Shown here piece after piece: positions 8,228 to 17,200 of a stretch of 64,000 nucleotides of DNA; within the stretch, counting starts at the first letter, position 1, and every line of letters begins with the position of its first letter. Position numbers and translations under genes: made by a program. Source of the DNA: Actinophytocola algeriensis. Its GTDB lineage: Bacteria; Actinomycetota; Actinomycetes; Mycobacteriales; Pseudonocardiaceae. Under the pieces are notes generated by a model, which had not been told where the DNA came from, did not search any database, and saw only the letters and a program-made list of their open reading frames with translations. Where the stretch lies: the NCBI RefSeq assembly GCF_014203735.1, contig NZ_JACHJQ010000002.1, positions 62,001-126,000 of the forward strand, read 5' to 3'.

Positions 8228-9838
8228 TCAGTGGACGCGGAACCAGCGGTACTCGAAGGGTTTCAGCGTCAGCTTCTTGTTGGGATCGCGGTCGTCGGTG
8301 CCCAGCAGGTCCACCAGCTTCTCGCAGTCCACCTTCAACGTCAGGGTGGCGTTCTTGTCGCCCAGGTTGTGCACGGCCAGGACGGAAGTGCCGTCCCAGT
8401 CGCAGCGGTGTGCCAGCAGCGGGCCTTCGGCATGCAACACCGACAGTTCACCCCATCCGAACTCCGGGCACTCCCTGCGTTGCCGGATCAGGCGTTCCAT
8501 CCAGTTCAGCAACGAATGCGGGTCCCGCCGCTGGTCGGCCACGTTCGCCGAGTGGTCCGCCGGCAAGGGGCGGCACAACTGGGCCCCGTCGGGAGCCGGA
8601 GAGAACCCGGCATGCGGTTCCGACGACCACTGCATCGGCGAGCGGCCACTCAGCCTGCCCTCGATGTCGAGATTCTCCGACATGCCGATCTCCTCGCCGT
8701 AGAAGAGCGTCGGCGTCCCCGGCAAGGAGAACATCAACGAGTACACCAACCGGATCCGGTCCTCGTCGTGCGAGAGCATCGACGGCAGGCGCCGCCGCAG
8801 TCCCCTGCCGTAGACCTGCATCGACTCCTCCGGGCCGAACGCCTCGAACACCTCCGCGCGCTCGTCATCGGACAGCTGGTCGAGGGTCAACTCGTCGTGG
8901 TTGCGCACGAAGTTCGCCCACTGGCACTCGGTGGGAATCTCCGGCATCGATGACAGGGCGGCGGCGAGCGGTGCGGTGTCCTGCCGCGCCAGCGACAGGT
9001 ACATGGCCTGGTTGACGGGGAAGTTGAACATCATGTTGAGCTCGTCGCCCGCGGTGCCGAAGAACTCGACCGCCTTGTCATAGGGCAGGTTGACCTCCCC
9101 CAGCAACACCGCGTCGCCCCGCCTGCGGGTCAGGTACGCGCTCAGCTCCCGCACCAGTGAGTGCGGGTCCTTGTGCTCTCCTTCCGGACCGCTGACCTCC
9201 TCCAGCAGGAACGGCACGGCGTCGACGCGGTACCCCGTCACCCCGAGCGCCAGCCAGAACCCGCCGATCTTCGCGATCTCGTCCCGCACGGCCGGATTGG
9301 CCGTGTTGAGATCCGGCTGCTCGGCGTAGAAGCGGTGGAAGTACCAGCGCCCGGCGTCCTCGTCCCACGCCCAGTTCGACTTCTCCTCACCGGGGAACAC
9401 GAGCTGCTCCTCGTCCTCTGGCTTCTCGTCCGCCCAGACGTAGTAGTCGTGGAACGCGGCGTCGCGGCCCTTGCGGGCGGACTGGAACCACTTGTGCCGG
9501 TGCGAGGTGTGGTTGACCACCAGGTCCACGATCACCCGGATGCCCCGGTCGTGGGCCGTGCGCACCAGCTCCGCGAAGTCGCCCAGGTTGCCGAGTTTTT
9601 CGTCCACCGCGTAGAAGTCGCTGATGTCGTACCCGTCGTCGCGTTCCGGCGACGGGAAGCACGGCATCAGCCACAGGCACGTGACGCCGAGGCCCGCCAG
9701 GTAGTCGATGCGCTCGGTGAGGCCGATGAGGTCGCCGCAGCCGTCGCCGTCGGTGTCGAGGAACGTCTGCACGTCGAGGCAGTAGATGACGGCGTTCTTC
9801 CACCACAGGTCGCTGGTGGCGGTCCGCTTGCCGGTCAT
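8228..9838 (-). CDS. GH13 alpha-amylase family protein, trehalose-synthase-like
   Basis: 536 residues. The (beta/alpha)8 barrel carries all GH13 catalytic residues: GYRVDAV with nucleophile D206, GEVN with acid/base E248, and VRNHDE with stabiliser D315; DLVVNHTSHRHKWF is conserved region I. The start (WWKNAVIYCLDVQTFLDTDGD) and the DFYAV/LGNLGDF region resemble maltose glucosyltransferases (TreS) and the related one-domain actinobacterial enzymes, so isomerisation or transglycosylation of maltose-type sugars is likely. The C-terminal beta-domain is short. ATG at 9838 overlaps the stop of the upstream LLM oxidoreductase by 4 nt, so the pair is one transcription unit. I do not assign treS because TreS proteins are usually longer. 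Confidence 0.8.
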   Translation of the reverse strand: MTGKRTATSDLWWKNAVIYCLDVQTFLDTDGDGCGDLIGLTERIDYLAGLGVTCLWLMPCFPSPERDDGYDISDFYAVDEKLGNLGDFAELVRTAHDRGIRVIVDLVVNHTSHRHKWFQSARKGRDAAFHDYYVWADEKPEDEEQLVFPGEEKSNWAWDEDAGRWYFHRFYAEQPDLNTANPAVRDEIAKIGGFWLALGVTGYRVDAVPFLLEEVSGPEGEHKDPHSLVRELSAYLTRRRGDAVLLGEVNLPYDKAVEFFGTAGDELNMMFNFPVNQAMYLSLARQDTAPLAAALSSMPEIPTECQWANFVRNHDELTLDQLSDDERAEVFEAFGPEESMQVYGRGLRRRLPSMLSHDEDRIRLVYSLMFSLPGTPTLFYGEEIGMSENLDIEGRLSGRSPMQWSSEPHAGFSPAPDGAQLCRPLPADHSANVADQRRDPHSLLNWMERLIRQRRECPEFGWGELSVLHAEGPLLAHRCDWDGTSVLAVHNLGDKNATLTLKVDCEKLVDLLGTDDRDPNKKLTLKPFEYRWFRVH

Positions 9839-10797
9839 GCGCGCACCCCCGGGAGGACGTGCTCGCCGAAGCAGTCAAGGAAGGCCCGCTGTTCCTGCCC
9901 GACGTGGTGCAGGTAGATCTCGTCGAAGCCGAGGTCGGCGATGTCGTGGAGCCATTCGCCGAACCGCTTGGGATCGTTCGAGATCAGCACGCCGCCGTGC
10001 ATGTCCTCCGGCCGCACGTGCTTCGCGGCCAGGTCGAACTCCTCCGGGGTGGCGATGTCCCAGCACAGCGGTGCCTCGAACACGTTGGTGCGCCACTGTT
10101 CGTGCGCGATCCGCAGCGCCTCGGTCTCGTCCGGCGCCCAGCTGACGTGCACCTGCAGGGCCAGCGGTTTGCCGTCGCCGCCGTTCTCCCGGAACGCGTC
10201 GATCACCCTGCGCAACGCCTCCTCCGGCTGCCAGATGGTGATCAGGCCTTCCGCCCACTCCCCCGCCCAGCCCGCGGTGGCCGCGCTGACCGCGGTCGCG
10301 AGCAGTCGCGGTGGCCGGTCCGGCAGCGTCCACAGGCGCGCCCGGTCGACGTGCACCTGGCCGTGGTGGGTGACCTCGTCCCCCGCGAGCAGCGCGCGGA
10401 TCACCTCGACGCACTCCAGCAGACGGGTGTTGCGTGCCGCCTTGTCCGGCCACCGCTCGCCGGTGATGTGCTCGTTGGAGAACTCTCCCGTGCCGAGCGC
10501 GACGGACAGCCTGCCGGGGAACATCTCGGCGAGCGTCGCCATGGCCTGCGCGACGATCGCCGGGTGGTAGCGCTGGCCGGGCGCGTTGACGACGCCGAAC
10601 GGGACCGTCGTCTTCGCCATCGCCGCGCCGAGCCAGGAGAACGCGAACCCCGACTCGCCCTGCCGCACGCTCCACGGCGAGAAGTGGTCAGAGGACCAGA
10701 CGGCGTCGAACCCCACGTCCTGCGCGTGCTGGGCGTCCGCGAGCAACCTGCTCGGGGAGATCTGTTCGTGCGAGGCGTGCCAACCAACTACGGGCAT
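9835..10797 (-). CDS. LLM class flavin-dependent oxidoreductase, TIGR03885-like
   Basis: 320 residues from ATG at 10797, preceded by an AAGGA box. The long open frame extending upstream is antisense to the serpin gene and is not coding. The N-terminus (VVGWHASHEQISPSRLL), SSDHFSPWSVRQGESGF and NAPGQRYHPAIVAQAMATLAEMFPG (in two stretches) match the TIGR03885 luciferase-like family, which is thought to use FMN rather than F420. The fold is a TIM barrel and the substrate is unknown. It precedes the GH13 enzyme with an ATGA overlap; this pairing with an amylase-family gene recurs in actinobacteria, as I recall. Confidence 0.8.
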   Translation of the reverse strand: MPVVGWHASHEQISPSRLLADAQHAQDVGFDAVWSSDHFSPWSVRQGESGFAFSWLGAAMAKTTVPFGVVNAPGQRYHPAIVAQAMATLAEMFPGRLSVALGTGEFSNEHITGERWPDKAARNTRLLECVEVIRALLAGDEVTHHGQVHVDRARLWTLPDRPPRLLATAVSAATAGWAGEWAEGLITIWQPEEALRRVIDAFRENGGDGKPLALQVHVSWAPDETEALRIAHEQWRTNVFEAPLCWDIATPEEFDLAAKHVRPEDMHGGVLISNDPKRFGEWLHDIADLGFDEIYLHHVGQEQRAFLDCFGEHVLPGVRA

Positions 10798-10908
10798 CAC
10801 GGGTCCTTCGCTCGCCAACCGGGGGTCGGTTCCGAGCATTCCCCCGTCGGGCCGGACCAAACCTCGGCACCGGGCAACCGAACCGGTGAGCGGTACCGTC
10901 TGTCCGGC

Positions 10909-12105
10909 ATGACGAGACGGCTGGCGGCACTCGGACTGGTCCTCCTGCTCACGGCGTGCGGCGCGGAACCGGAGGCCGCCGGGCCGCCACCACCGCCGGT
11001 GCCGGTCGCCAGGACGGTGCCCGCCGACACGGCCGCGCAGGTGTCGGCCATCGACGCGTTCGGGCTCGACCTGCTCACCGCGCCGACCCTGGCGGACCGG
11101 CCGAACCTGGTGGTGTCGCCGGTGAGCGCCTCCCTCGCGCTGCAGATGATCGGCGCGGGCGCGGCGGGTGAGACCGCCGCACAGATGGCGAAGGTCCTGC
11201 ACCTGCCGGACGGCGCCAGGGCTCAGCTGCCCGCCTTCGACCAGACGGACCTGAAGGTGTCCAACACGGCGTGGGCGCAACAGGGACTCGAGCTCAAGCC
11301 CGGTTACCGCGACACGCTGCGCGACCGGTTCGGCACGTCGATGCGCACGGCGGACTTCCGCGCCGACCCCGGCGAGGCCCGCCGCGAGATCAACCGGACG
11401 GTCGCCGACCAGACCGCGGGCAAGATCACCGACCTGTTCCCGGACAACGCGATCACCGAGGACAGCAGGCTCGTGCTGACCAACGCGCTGTACCTGAAAG
11501 CGGGCTGGGCTCGGGAGTTCCCCGCCGAGGGGACCACGGACCAGCCCTTCACCCGCGCCGACGGCACGACGGTCACGGTGCCGATGATGCACAACGACCC
11601 GGCGGACGAGGTGGACCTCGGGTACGCGGAGGGGCCGGGCTACCAGGTGGTGACGCTGCCGTACAAGGGCGGCGGGATGGCGTTCACGGTGATCGTGCCC
11701 GGAACGGTCGACGCGTTGCGCGGCAAGGGCATCGACGCCATCCTCGGCGAGGTGCGGCCCGCGCCGGTGGCACTCGCCCTGCCCCGGTTCACGACCCGGT
11801 CGGCCATGGACCTCACCGAGACGCTGACGGCGGCGGGCATGCCGCTGGCGTTCTCCGACGCGGCCGACTTCGGCGGCATCACCGACGACGCCCAGCTCCG
11901 CATCGACTCCGTGCAGCACAAGACGTTCGTGCGGATCGACGAGAAGGGCACCGAGGCGGCGGCCGCCACGGGCGTCGACGCGCACGCCGTCTCGGCGCCG
12001 GTCGTGCACACCGTCACCGTCGACCGCCCGTTCCTGTTCGTCATCACCGACACCGCGACCGGAGCACCCCTGTTCCTCGGCCGGATCGCCGACCCGACCG
12101 CCTGA
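10909..12105 (+). CDS. Serpin-family protease inhibitor, predicted lipoprotein
   Basis: 398 residues. A lipobox (LVLLLTAC, Cys about residue 16) follows a short signal, so the protein should be anchored on the outer face of the membrane. A Pro-rich linker is followed by a full serpin fold: NLVVSPVSASLALQMIGAGA (helix B region), LVLTNALYLKAGWAREF (strand 3A) and the hinge of the reactive loop DEKGTEAAAATG. Counting from the hinge Glu as P17 places P1-P1' at about Val-Ser in DAHAVSAPV. This would suit an elastase- or subtilisin-like protease of small-residue preference; the numbering is inference. Bacterial serpins are uncommon. A secreted subtilase gene lies 2.2 kb downstream. Confidence 0.88.
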   Translation: MTRRLAALGLVLLLTACGAEPEAAGPPPPPVPVARTVPADTAAQVSAIDAFGLDLLTAPTLADRPNLVVSPVSASLALQMIGAGAAGETAAQMAKVLHLPDGARAQLPAFDQTDLKVSNTAWAQQGLELKPGYRDTLRDRFGTSMRTADFRADPGEARREINRTVADQTAGKITDLFPDNAITEDSRLVLTNALYLKAGWAREFPAEGTTDQPFTRADGTTVTVPMMHNDPADEVDLGYAEGPGYQVVTLPYKGGGMAFTVIVPGTVDALRGKGIDAILGEVRPAPVALALPRFTTRSAMDLTETLTAAGMPLAFSDAADFGGITDDAQLRIDSVQHKTFVRIDEKGTEAAAATGVDAHAVSAPVVHTVTVDRPFLFVITDTATGAPLFLGRIADPTA

Positions 12106-12131
12106 ACGCGGTCTGAAACCTCAGCGACACC

Positions 12132-12239
12132 GACGGCCCAGAGGCCGTCCGTGCCAGGGCGGAGGACCCGTACACGCTGTACCAGCGGCTTCGGGCGGAG
12201 GCGCCGGTGCGGGAGGCGGTGATGCCGCGCCGACGGTGA
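12132..12239 (+). pseudogene. Relic of a cytochrome P450 N-terminus
   Basis: After the serpin stop, the frame from 12132 to the TGA at 12237-12239 reads a peptide containing EDPYTLYQRLRAEAPVREAV. This matches the DPYxxYxxLRAEAPV opening of actinobacterial CYP sequences. There is no start codon, no continuation in any frame, and the reading stops after PRRR. It is probably the stump of a deleted P450 gene. Confidence 0.55.
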
Positions 12240-12265
12240 TCGGGCATGCCGGGTGAGCTGGTTTG

Positions 12266-12378
12266 CCGTGAAAGGCGCGTTCGGGGCATCGCCGGTGCTG
12301 TGAAAGGCGCGTTGAGGGCGTTGAGTGCCCTGAAAGCGCCTTTCACGGCATGGCCAACGCCGTGAAAGCGCCTTTCAC
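12266..12378. repeat. Cluster of four GTGAAAGGCGC / GCGCCTTTCAC repeats
   Basis: Two half-copies (TGAAAGGCGCG at 12269-12279 and 12301-12311) and two full palindromes (TGAAAGCGCCTTTCA at 12331-12345; GTGAAAGCGCCTTTCAC at 12362-12378) lie in 113 bp. The block 12329-12351 recurs exactly (23 nt) at 50681-50703. The palindromes can form 6-7 bp stems with a CGC loop. This looks like a dispersed intergenic repeat family of the genome. Confidence 0.8.
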
Positions 12379-12617
12379 AGCACAAAGGACGTCGCGAGGG
12401 TGGGCAGGCGCCCGGGGGCGCGAGCCCACACCACCCCCGAGGCTGCCTGCCATCCCGTCGACCTGCCCCTCCGGCGAGGAGGCCCGTCCGGCGAGGACAC
12501 CCCGCGTCAGGCAGAACGTCCGGTGAGGACAAACCACACCGTGGAGAAAGACCCCCGACCACGACCACCAGAAGACGAACCAACCCCGGCCAACGTAAAC
12601 AGCACTAGTTTGAACCC
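12379..12617. other. Intergenic region with no gene
   Basis: The rest of this 512-bp gap holds no supported gene. TCCGG(C/T)GAGGA occurs three times (near 12470, 12487 and 12519), as direct repeats of unknown role. An AT-richer stretch at about 12594-12615 just before the methyltransferase start may carry its promoter. Confidence 0.5.
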
Positions 12618-13361
12618 ATGCGGGACGTGTGGGCGGCCGGCGACGAGTACGAGGCCTACGTCGGGCGGTGGAGCAGGCGGGTGGCCGAGCGGTTCGTGCC
12701 GTGGCTCGGTGTGCCCGCCGGGTCGCGGTGGCTCGACGTCGGCTGCGGCACCGGCGCGCTCACCGCGGCCGCAGCGGCCGCGGGCGCGACGGTCACCGGT
12801 GTCGACCCGTCCCGGGGGTTCGTCGCGGGACTGCGGGACGTGGTCGTCGGCGACGCGCGGGCCCTGCCGTTCGCGGGCGGGCGGTTCGACGTCGTGGTCT
12901 CCGGGCTGGCGCTGAACTTCGTGCCCGACCCCGCCCTGGCGCTCGCCGAGCAGACCCGGGTCACCGTGCCAGGGGCGACCGTGGCCGCCTACGTCTGGGA
13001 CTACGCCGACGGCATGGCGATGATGCGCCTGTTCTGGGACGCGGCACGGGAGGCCGACCCGGACGCACCCGACGAAGGCCCCCGCTTCCCGCTGTGCGCG
13101 CCAGAGCCGCTCGCCGCGCTCTGGCGGGCGGCTGGTCTGACCGACGTGGTCGTCGACGGTATCGAGATCCCGACCACGTTCACCGACTTCGATGACTACT
13201 GGCGACCGTTCCTCGGCGGTCAGGGCGCGGCACCCGCCTACCTCGCCGCGCAGCCCCGAGAGGTCCGGGACCGGATCCGGGACCTGCTCCGCGCCCGCGT
13301 TCCCGAGCGCGACATCCAGCTCACCGCCCGCGCATGGGCGGTCTGCGGCACACGCCCGTAG
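12618..13361 (+). CDS. Class I SAM-dependent methyltransferase
   Basis: 247 residues from ATG at 12618. A Rossmann methyltransferase fold is visible: motif I WLDVGCGTGALTAAAA (about residues 38-53), the acidic post-I position GVDPSRGFV, motif II/III GDARALPFAGGRFDVVVSGL, then EQTRVTVPGATVAAYVWDYA. The C-terminal half (MMRLFWDAAREADPDAPDEG) resembles Methyltransf_11-type enzymes acting on small molecules, including UbiE-like proteins. There is no adjacent pathway gene, so the substrate is open. It is downstream of the repeat-rich gap. Confidence 0.82.
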   Translation: MRDVWAAGDEYEAYVGRWSRRVAERFVPWLGVPAGSRWLDVGCGTGALTAAAAAAGATVTGVDPSRGFVAGLRDVVVGDARALPFAGGRFDVVVSGLALNFVPDPALALAEQTRVTVPGATVAAYVWDYADGMAMMRLFWDAAREADPDAPDEGPRFPLCAPEPLAALWRAAGLTDVVVDGIEIPTTFTDFDDYWRPFLGGQGAAPAYLAAQPREVRDRIRDLLRARVPERDIQLTARAWAVCGTRP

Positions 13362-13414
13362 CGAGTTCACCGAACCGGCCACTTTGTCCCAATTGGGTCA
13401 TATAGGGTGATCGC

Positions 13415-14161
13415 GTGGATTGGCTGACAAGTCCGGAACTGTGGGTCGCCTTCGGCACGCTGCTGCTGCTCGAAGTCGTACTCGGCATCGACAACATCGT
13501 GTTCATCTCGATCCTCGCCGGGCGGCTGCCAGAGCACCAGCAGCAGCGCGCGCGGGTCGTCGGCCTGTCGCTGGCGCTGATCACGCGGCTGGCGCTGCTC
13601 GCGTCGCTGTCGTGGGTGATCGGGCTGACCGCGCCGCTGTTCTCGATGTTCGGCCAGGAAATCTCCGGCCGCGACCTGATCCTCCTGCTCGGCGGGTTGT
13701 TCCTGCTCGGCAAGGCGACCTACGAGATCCACGAGCAACTCGAGGGCGCCGAGCACGGCAGCGAGCGCAAGGCCGCCTCGTTCGCCGGTGTCATCGCGCA
13801 GATCCTCGTGCTCGACATCGTGTTCTCACTGGACTCGGTGATCACCGCGATCGGCATGGTCGAGGAGCTCACGATCATGATCGCCGCCGTCGTGGTCGCG
13901 ATGGTGATCATGCTGGTCTCGGCGAAGCCGATCAGCGAGTTCGTCAACCGGCACCCCACGGTGAAGATGCTCGCGCTGTCGTTCCTCCTGCTGATCGGCG
14001 GCAGCCTGATCGCAGAGGGCTTCGACCAGCACATTCCCAAGGGGTACGTCTACGGGCCCATCGCGTTCTCGATCTTCGTCGAGTTCCTCAACCTCCGCGC
14101 CAAGGCCAAGCGGGCCAAGGAACCGGTCCACCTGCACCCCACCTACGTCAAAAAGGACTGA
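13415..14161 (+). CDS. TerC family integral membrane protein (probable Mn/metal exporter)
   Basis: 248 residues, GTG start at 13415 after an AGGGTGA box. There are about seven hydrophobic segments and the two TerC metal-site motifs with conserved acids in the membrane: LEVVLGIDNIVFISILAG (about 19-36) and LDIVFSLDSVITAIGMVEE (about 134-152). TerC proteins export manganese, or supply it to secreted enzymes, and are linked to tellurite resistance in some bacteria. The tail after segment seven is short and basic. Only 53 bp separate it from the methyltransferase; no yybP-type riboswitch is visible there. Confidence 0.88.
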   Translation: MDWLTSPELWVAFGTLLLLEVVLGIDNIVFISILAGRLPEHQQQRARVVGLSLALITRLALLASLSWVIGLTAPLFSMFGQEISGRDLILLLGGLFLLGKATYEIHEQLEGAEHGSERKAASFAGVIAQILVLDIVFSLDSVITAIGMVEELTIMIAAVVVAMVIMLVSAKPISEFVNRHPTVKMLALSFLLLIGGSLIAEGFDQHIPKGYVYGPIAFSIFVEFLNLRAKAKRAKEPVHLHPTYVKKD

Positions 14162-14205
14162 TCGGGACGCGGCATTCGGCCCTGGGGCTGTACCCATGCG
14201 GCGCA

Positions 14206-14234
14206 TTGACCGTGGGTCATTTTCAACCATTCTC
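14206..14234 (+). promoter_or_regulatory. Possible promoter of the subtilase gene
   Basis: TTGACC (14206-14211) lies about 17 bp before CATTCT (around 14228-14233), a weak -10. TGACCGTGGGTCA (14207-14219) is itself a small palindrome on the -35. The ribosome site GAGGAGG (14258-14264) is 5 nt before the ATG. Confidence 0.3.
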
Positions 14235-14269
14235 GTAGTAGCGAAAATCTCGCACTCGAGGAGGCGTAC

Positions 14270-17200
14270 ATGCCCCACTTCCCCCTCCGTCGGAGAGACC
14301 GGCGCAGAGACCGGCTGAGAGGCCAGGCGAGACCGTGGCTGGCCGTCGCCACCGCGGTCGGCCTGTTCGCCGCACTCAGCCCGTTCCACCCACCGTCCGA
14401 GAGCACGCCCGCCCAGGTCGCACCTGAACTGGTCGCCGAGGTCCGGGCCGCGTCAGCAGGCGAGCCCGTACAGGCGCTCGTGATGCTCCCCAACGCCGAG
14501 CTGTCCGGCGACCGCGACGAGGTCCTCACGACCCTGCGCGACCACGCCGCCGAGACACAGGCCGATGTCACCGCCGCCATCGGTGAGACCGCCACCGTGG
14601 TGAACCGCTTCTGGCTCACCAACATGCTGCTGGTCGAGTTCCCCGCCGACACCGACACGCTGACCTCGCTCGCGGCCGTTCCCGGCATCGCGCGCCTCAT
14701 CCCGAACTTCGAGCTCACCGCTCCCGAACCGGCCCCGAGCACCGCGGACGTCACCCCGGCCGCCGAACTCACCTGGGGCCTGCAGAAGATCGAGGCCGCC
14801 CGGGCCTGGCAGGAACTCGGCGTCGACGGCAGCGGCGTCCGCATCGCCACCCTCGACACCGGCGTGGACATCACGCACCCCGACCTCGCGGGCAAGATGG
14901 TCACCGACAACCCGGCCGACCCCGACCACCCCGGTGGCTGGATGGAGTTCAACGCGTCCGGCGGTCTCGTCACCTCCGCGCCGCACGACTCCGCCTACCA
15001 CGGCACCCACGTGGCAGGCACCATCCACGGCGGCGCGACCTCCGGCACCGCGATCGGTGTCGCACCTGGCGCCGAGATGATGCACGGTCTCGTGATCCCC
15101 GGCGGCGGTGGCTCGTTCGCCCAGGTCGCCGCGGGCATGCAGTGGGCCGTCGCGCCGACCGACGCGACCGGCGCACCGGCCGGGCGTCCCGCGGACATCG
15201 TGAGCATGTCCCTGGGCGGCAACGGTTTCCACCAGGAGATGATCCAGCCGACGCGGGCGATCCGCGCGCTCGGCTCGTTCCCCGCCTTCGCCATCGGCAA
15301 CAACTGCGGCTCGATCGGCACGGCCAGCCCCGGCAACGTGTTCGAGTCAGTCGCCGTCGGCGCCACCGACGGCTCCGACAACGTCGCGTCGTTCTCCTGC
15401 GGCGGTGTCGTCCGCAAGAACCAGTGGGCCGACCCGCCCGCCGACTGGCCGGAGAGCTGGGTCAAGCCCGACATCTCCGCACCCGGCGTCGACGTGTACT
15501 CGGCCTCGCCCGGCGGCGGCTACCGGACCCTGTCCGGCACCTCGATGGCCACCCCGCACACCGCGGGCACCGTCGCGCTGATGCTGTCGGCGGCCGGTGA
15601 CCTGCCGGTGACCGAGGTGCTGGACGTCCTCGCGGACACGGCGTTCTGGGACGACCGGTACGCCACCGCCCCGCCCGACACCCGGTTCGGCCGGGGCCGG
15701 ATCAACGCCTACGAGGCGGCGCGGTTCGTCGCGCTGGACTCCGGTGTGGAGGGCACGGTCACCGACGCCGCGACGGGCGCGCCCGTCTCCGGCGCGACCG
15801 CCACGATCGAACCGGGCGGCCGCAGGGTGACCACCGGCGCGGACGGCAGGTTCACCACCCGGCTCGAGCCGGGTGACTACACCATCACCACCGAGGCGTT
15901 CGGCTACGACTCCGCCACAGTGGACACCACGGTCGCGGCGGACTCCTTCGCCACGGTGGACGTCGCGCTCACCGCGCTCCCGAGCGGGCAGGTCACCGGC
16001 AAGGCGGTGCTGGACGCGTCCGGCGCCGGGCTGCCCGGTGCCACGGTGAAGGTGCTCGGCGTGCCGACGGACCTGTCGGCTACCACCGGCACCGACGGCG
16101 GCTACACGATCGCCGGGATCCCGGCGGGCACCTACCGGGTCGCGGCCACGCACCCGGTGTTCCGGGCACCCGCCCAGACCGAGGTGACGGTCACCGCGGG
16201 CCAGGCGACCACGGCGGACTTCACGTTCGGCGTGCCGCCGCGGTCGGTGGCCATCGTGGACAGTTCCGCGACCCGCGCCGCGGAGTACCGGGACGTCGTG
16301 TTCGCCCCGCGTGGCATCGACACCGCGATCTACGGCTGGGACCAGCTCGACCAGGCCGCGCGGCACGCCACGGTGGTGCTCGGCTACGGCACGTTGTCGA
16401 ACTACAACCAACAGCGGTTCGAGGCCTTCCTGGACGCCACCGACGCCAGCGGCGCGGGCGTGATCTTCACCGACCACGCCTACACCACCGGCAACGGCAT
16501 CCGGCAGCTGTCCCGCCACACCGGACAGCCGGTCTCGACCGGGTCCAACACCGGCGGCAGCGGCTCCGCCGAGTCGTTCTACGAGGTCACCGCGGAACAC
16601 CCGCTGCTCGCGGGCTACGCGGTCGGTGACCGGATCCCGATCGACGTCAGCTCCAACCCGAAGTGGGCGGCCTGGTTCACCGGCTACGAAGGTGAGGGCA
16701 GGCAGACCATCGCGGGCTTCGGCCGCACCGCGGACGGTGTGCTGGGCGGCGGCATCGGCGTCGACCAGCGGGCGAACAACCGGCACGTGCTGCTGTCGCT
16801 GCACGGCGTGTCGGCGACCCGCGGCCCGGCGGACTGGACACCCGAAGCGACGGACCTGTTCCTGAACTCGGTCACGTGGGCCTCCCCCGCGCCGGATCCG
16901 AACCAGGCGTACTACGCGCTGTCCGATCTGCGGGTGTCGCCCGGCGTCGTGAAGGCGAGTGAGAACGTCACGGTGACCGCGCAGGTCAAGAACGTCGGCA
17001 AGACCGCGGGCACGTACAACGCCGAGCTGGAGGTCGGCGGCGCGGTCGAGGCGACCACCCCGGTGCAGCTGTCGGCCGGGCAGTCGAAGACGGTCACGTG
17101 GACCGTCGACCCCGACAGGCTCGGCACGTTCGCGGTCCGGGTCGAGTACCTGACCGGCTCGTTCCGGGTGCGCGCACCCCGCGTCGACCTCGTCGCGTCC

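Noticed and set aside
8228-9838. Naming the GH13 enzyme treS
   Set aside because: Catalytic motifs fit, but the length and short C-terminal domain do not separate TreS from related alpha-glucosidases or sucrose-type enzymes.
12044-12583. Minus-strand open frames in the 12.1-12.6 kb gap (up to 179 codons)
   Set aside because: They run through the palindromic repeats and give VKGAF-type peptides; no ribosome site or family match.
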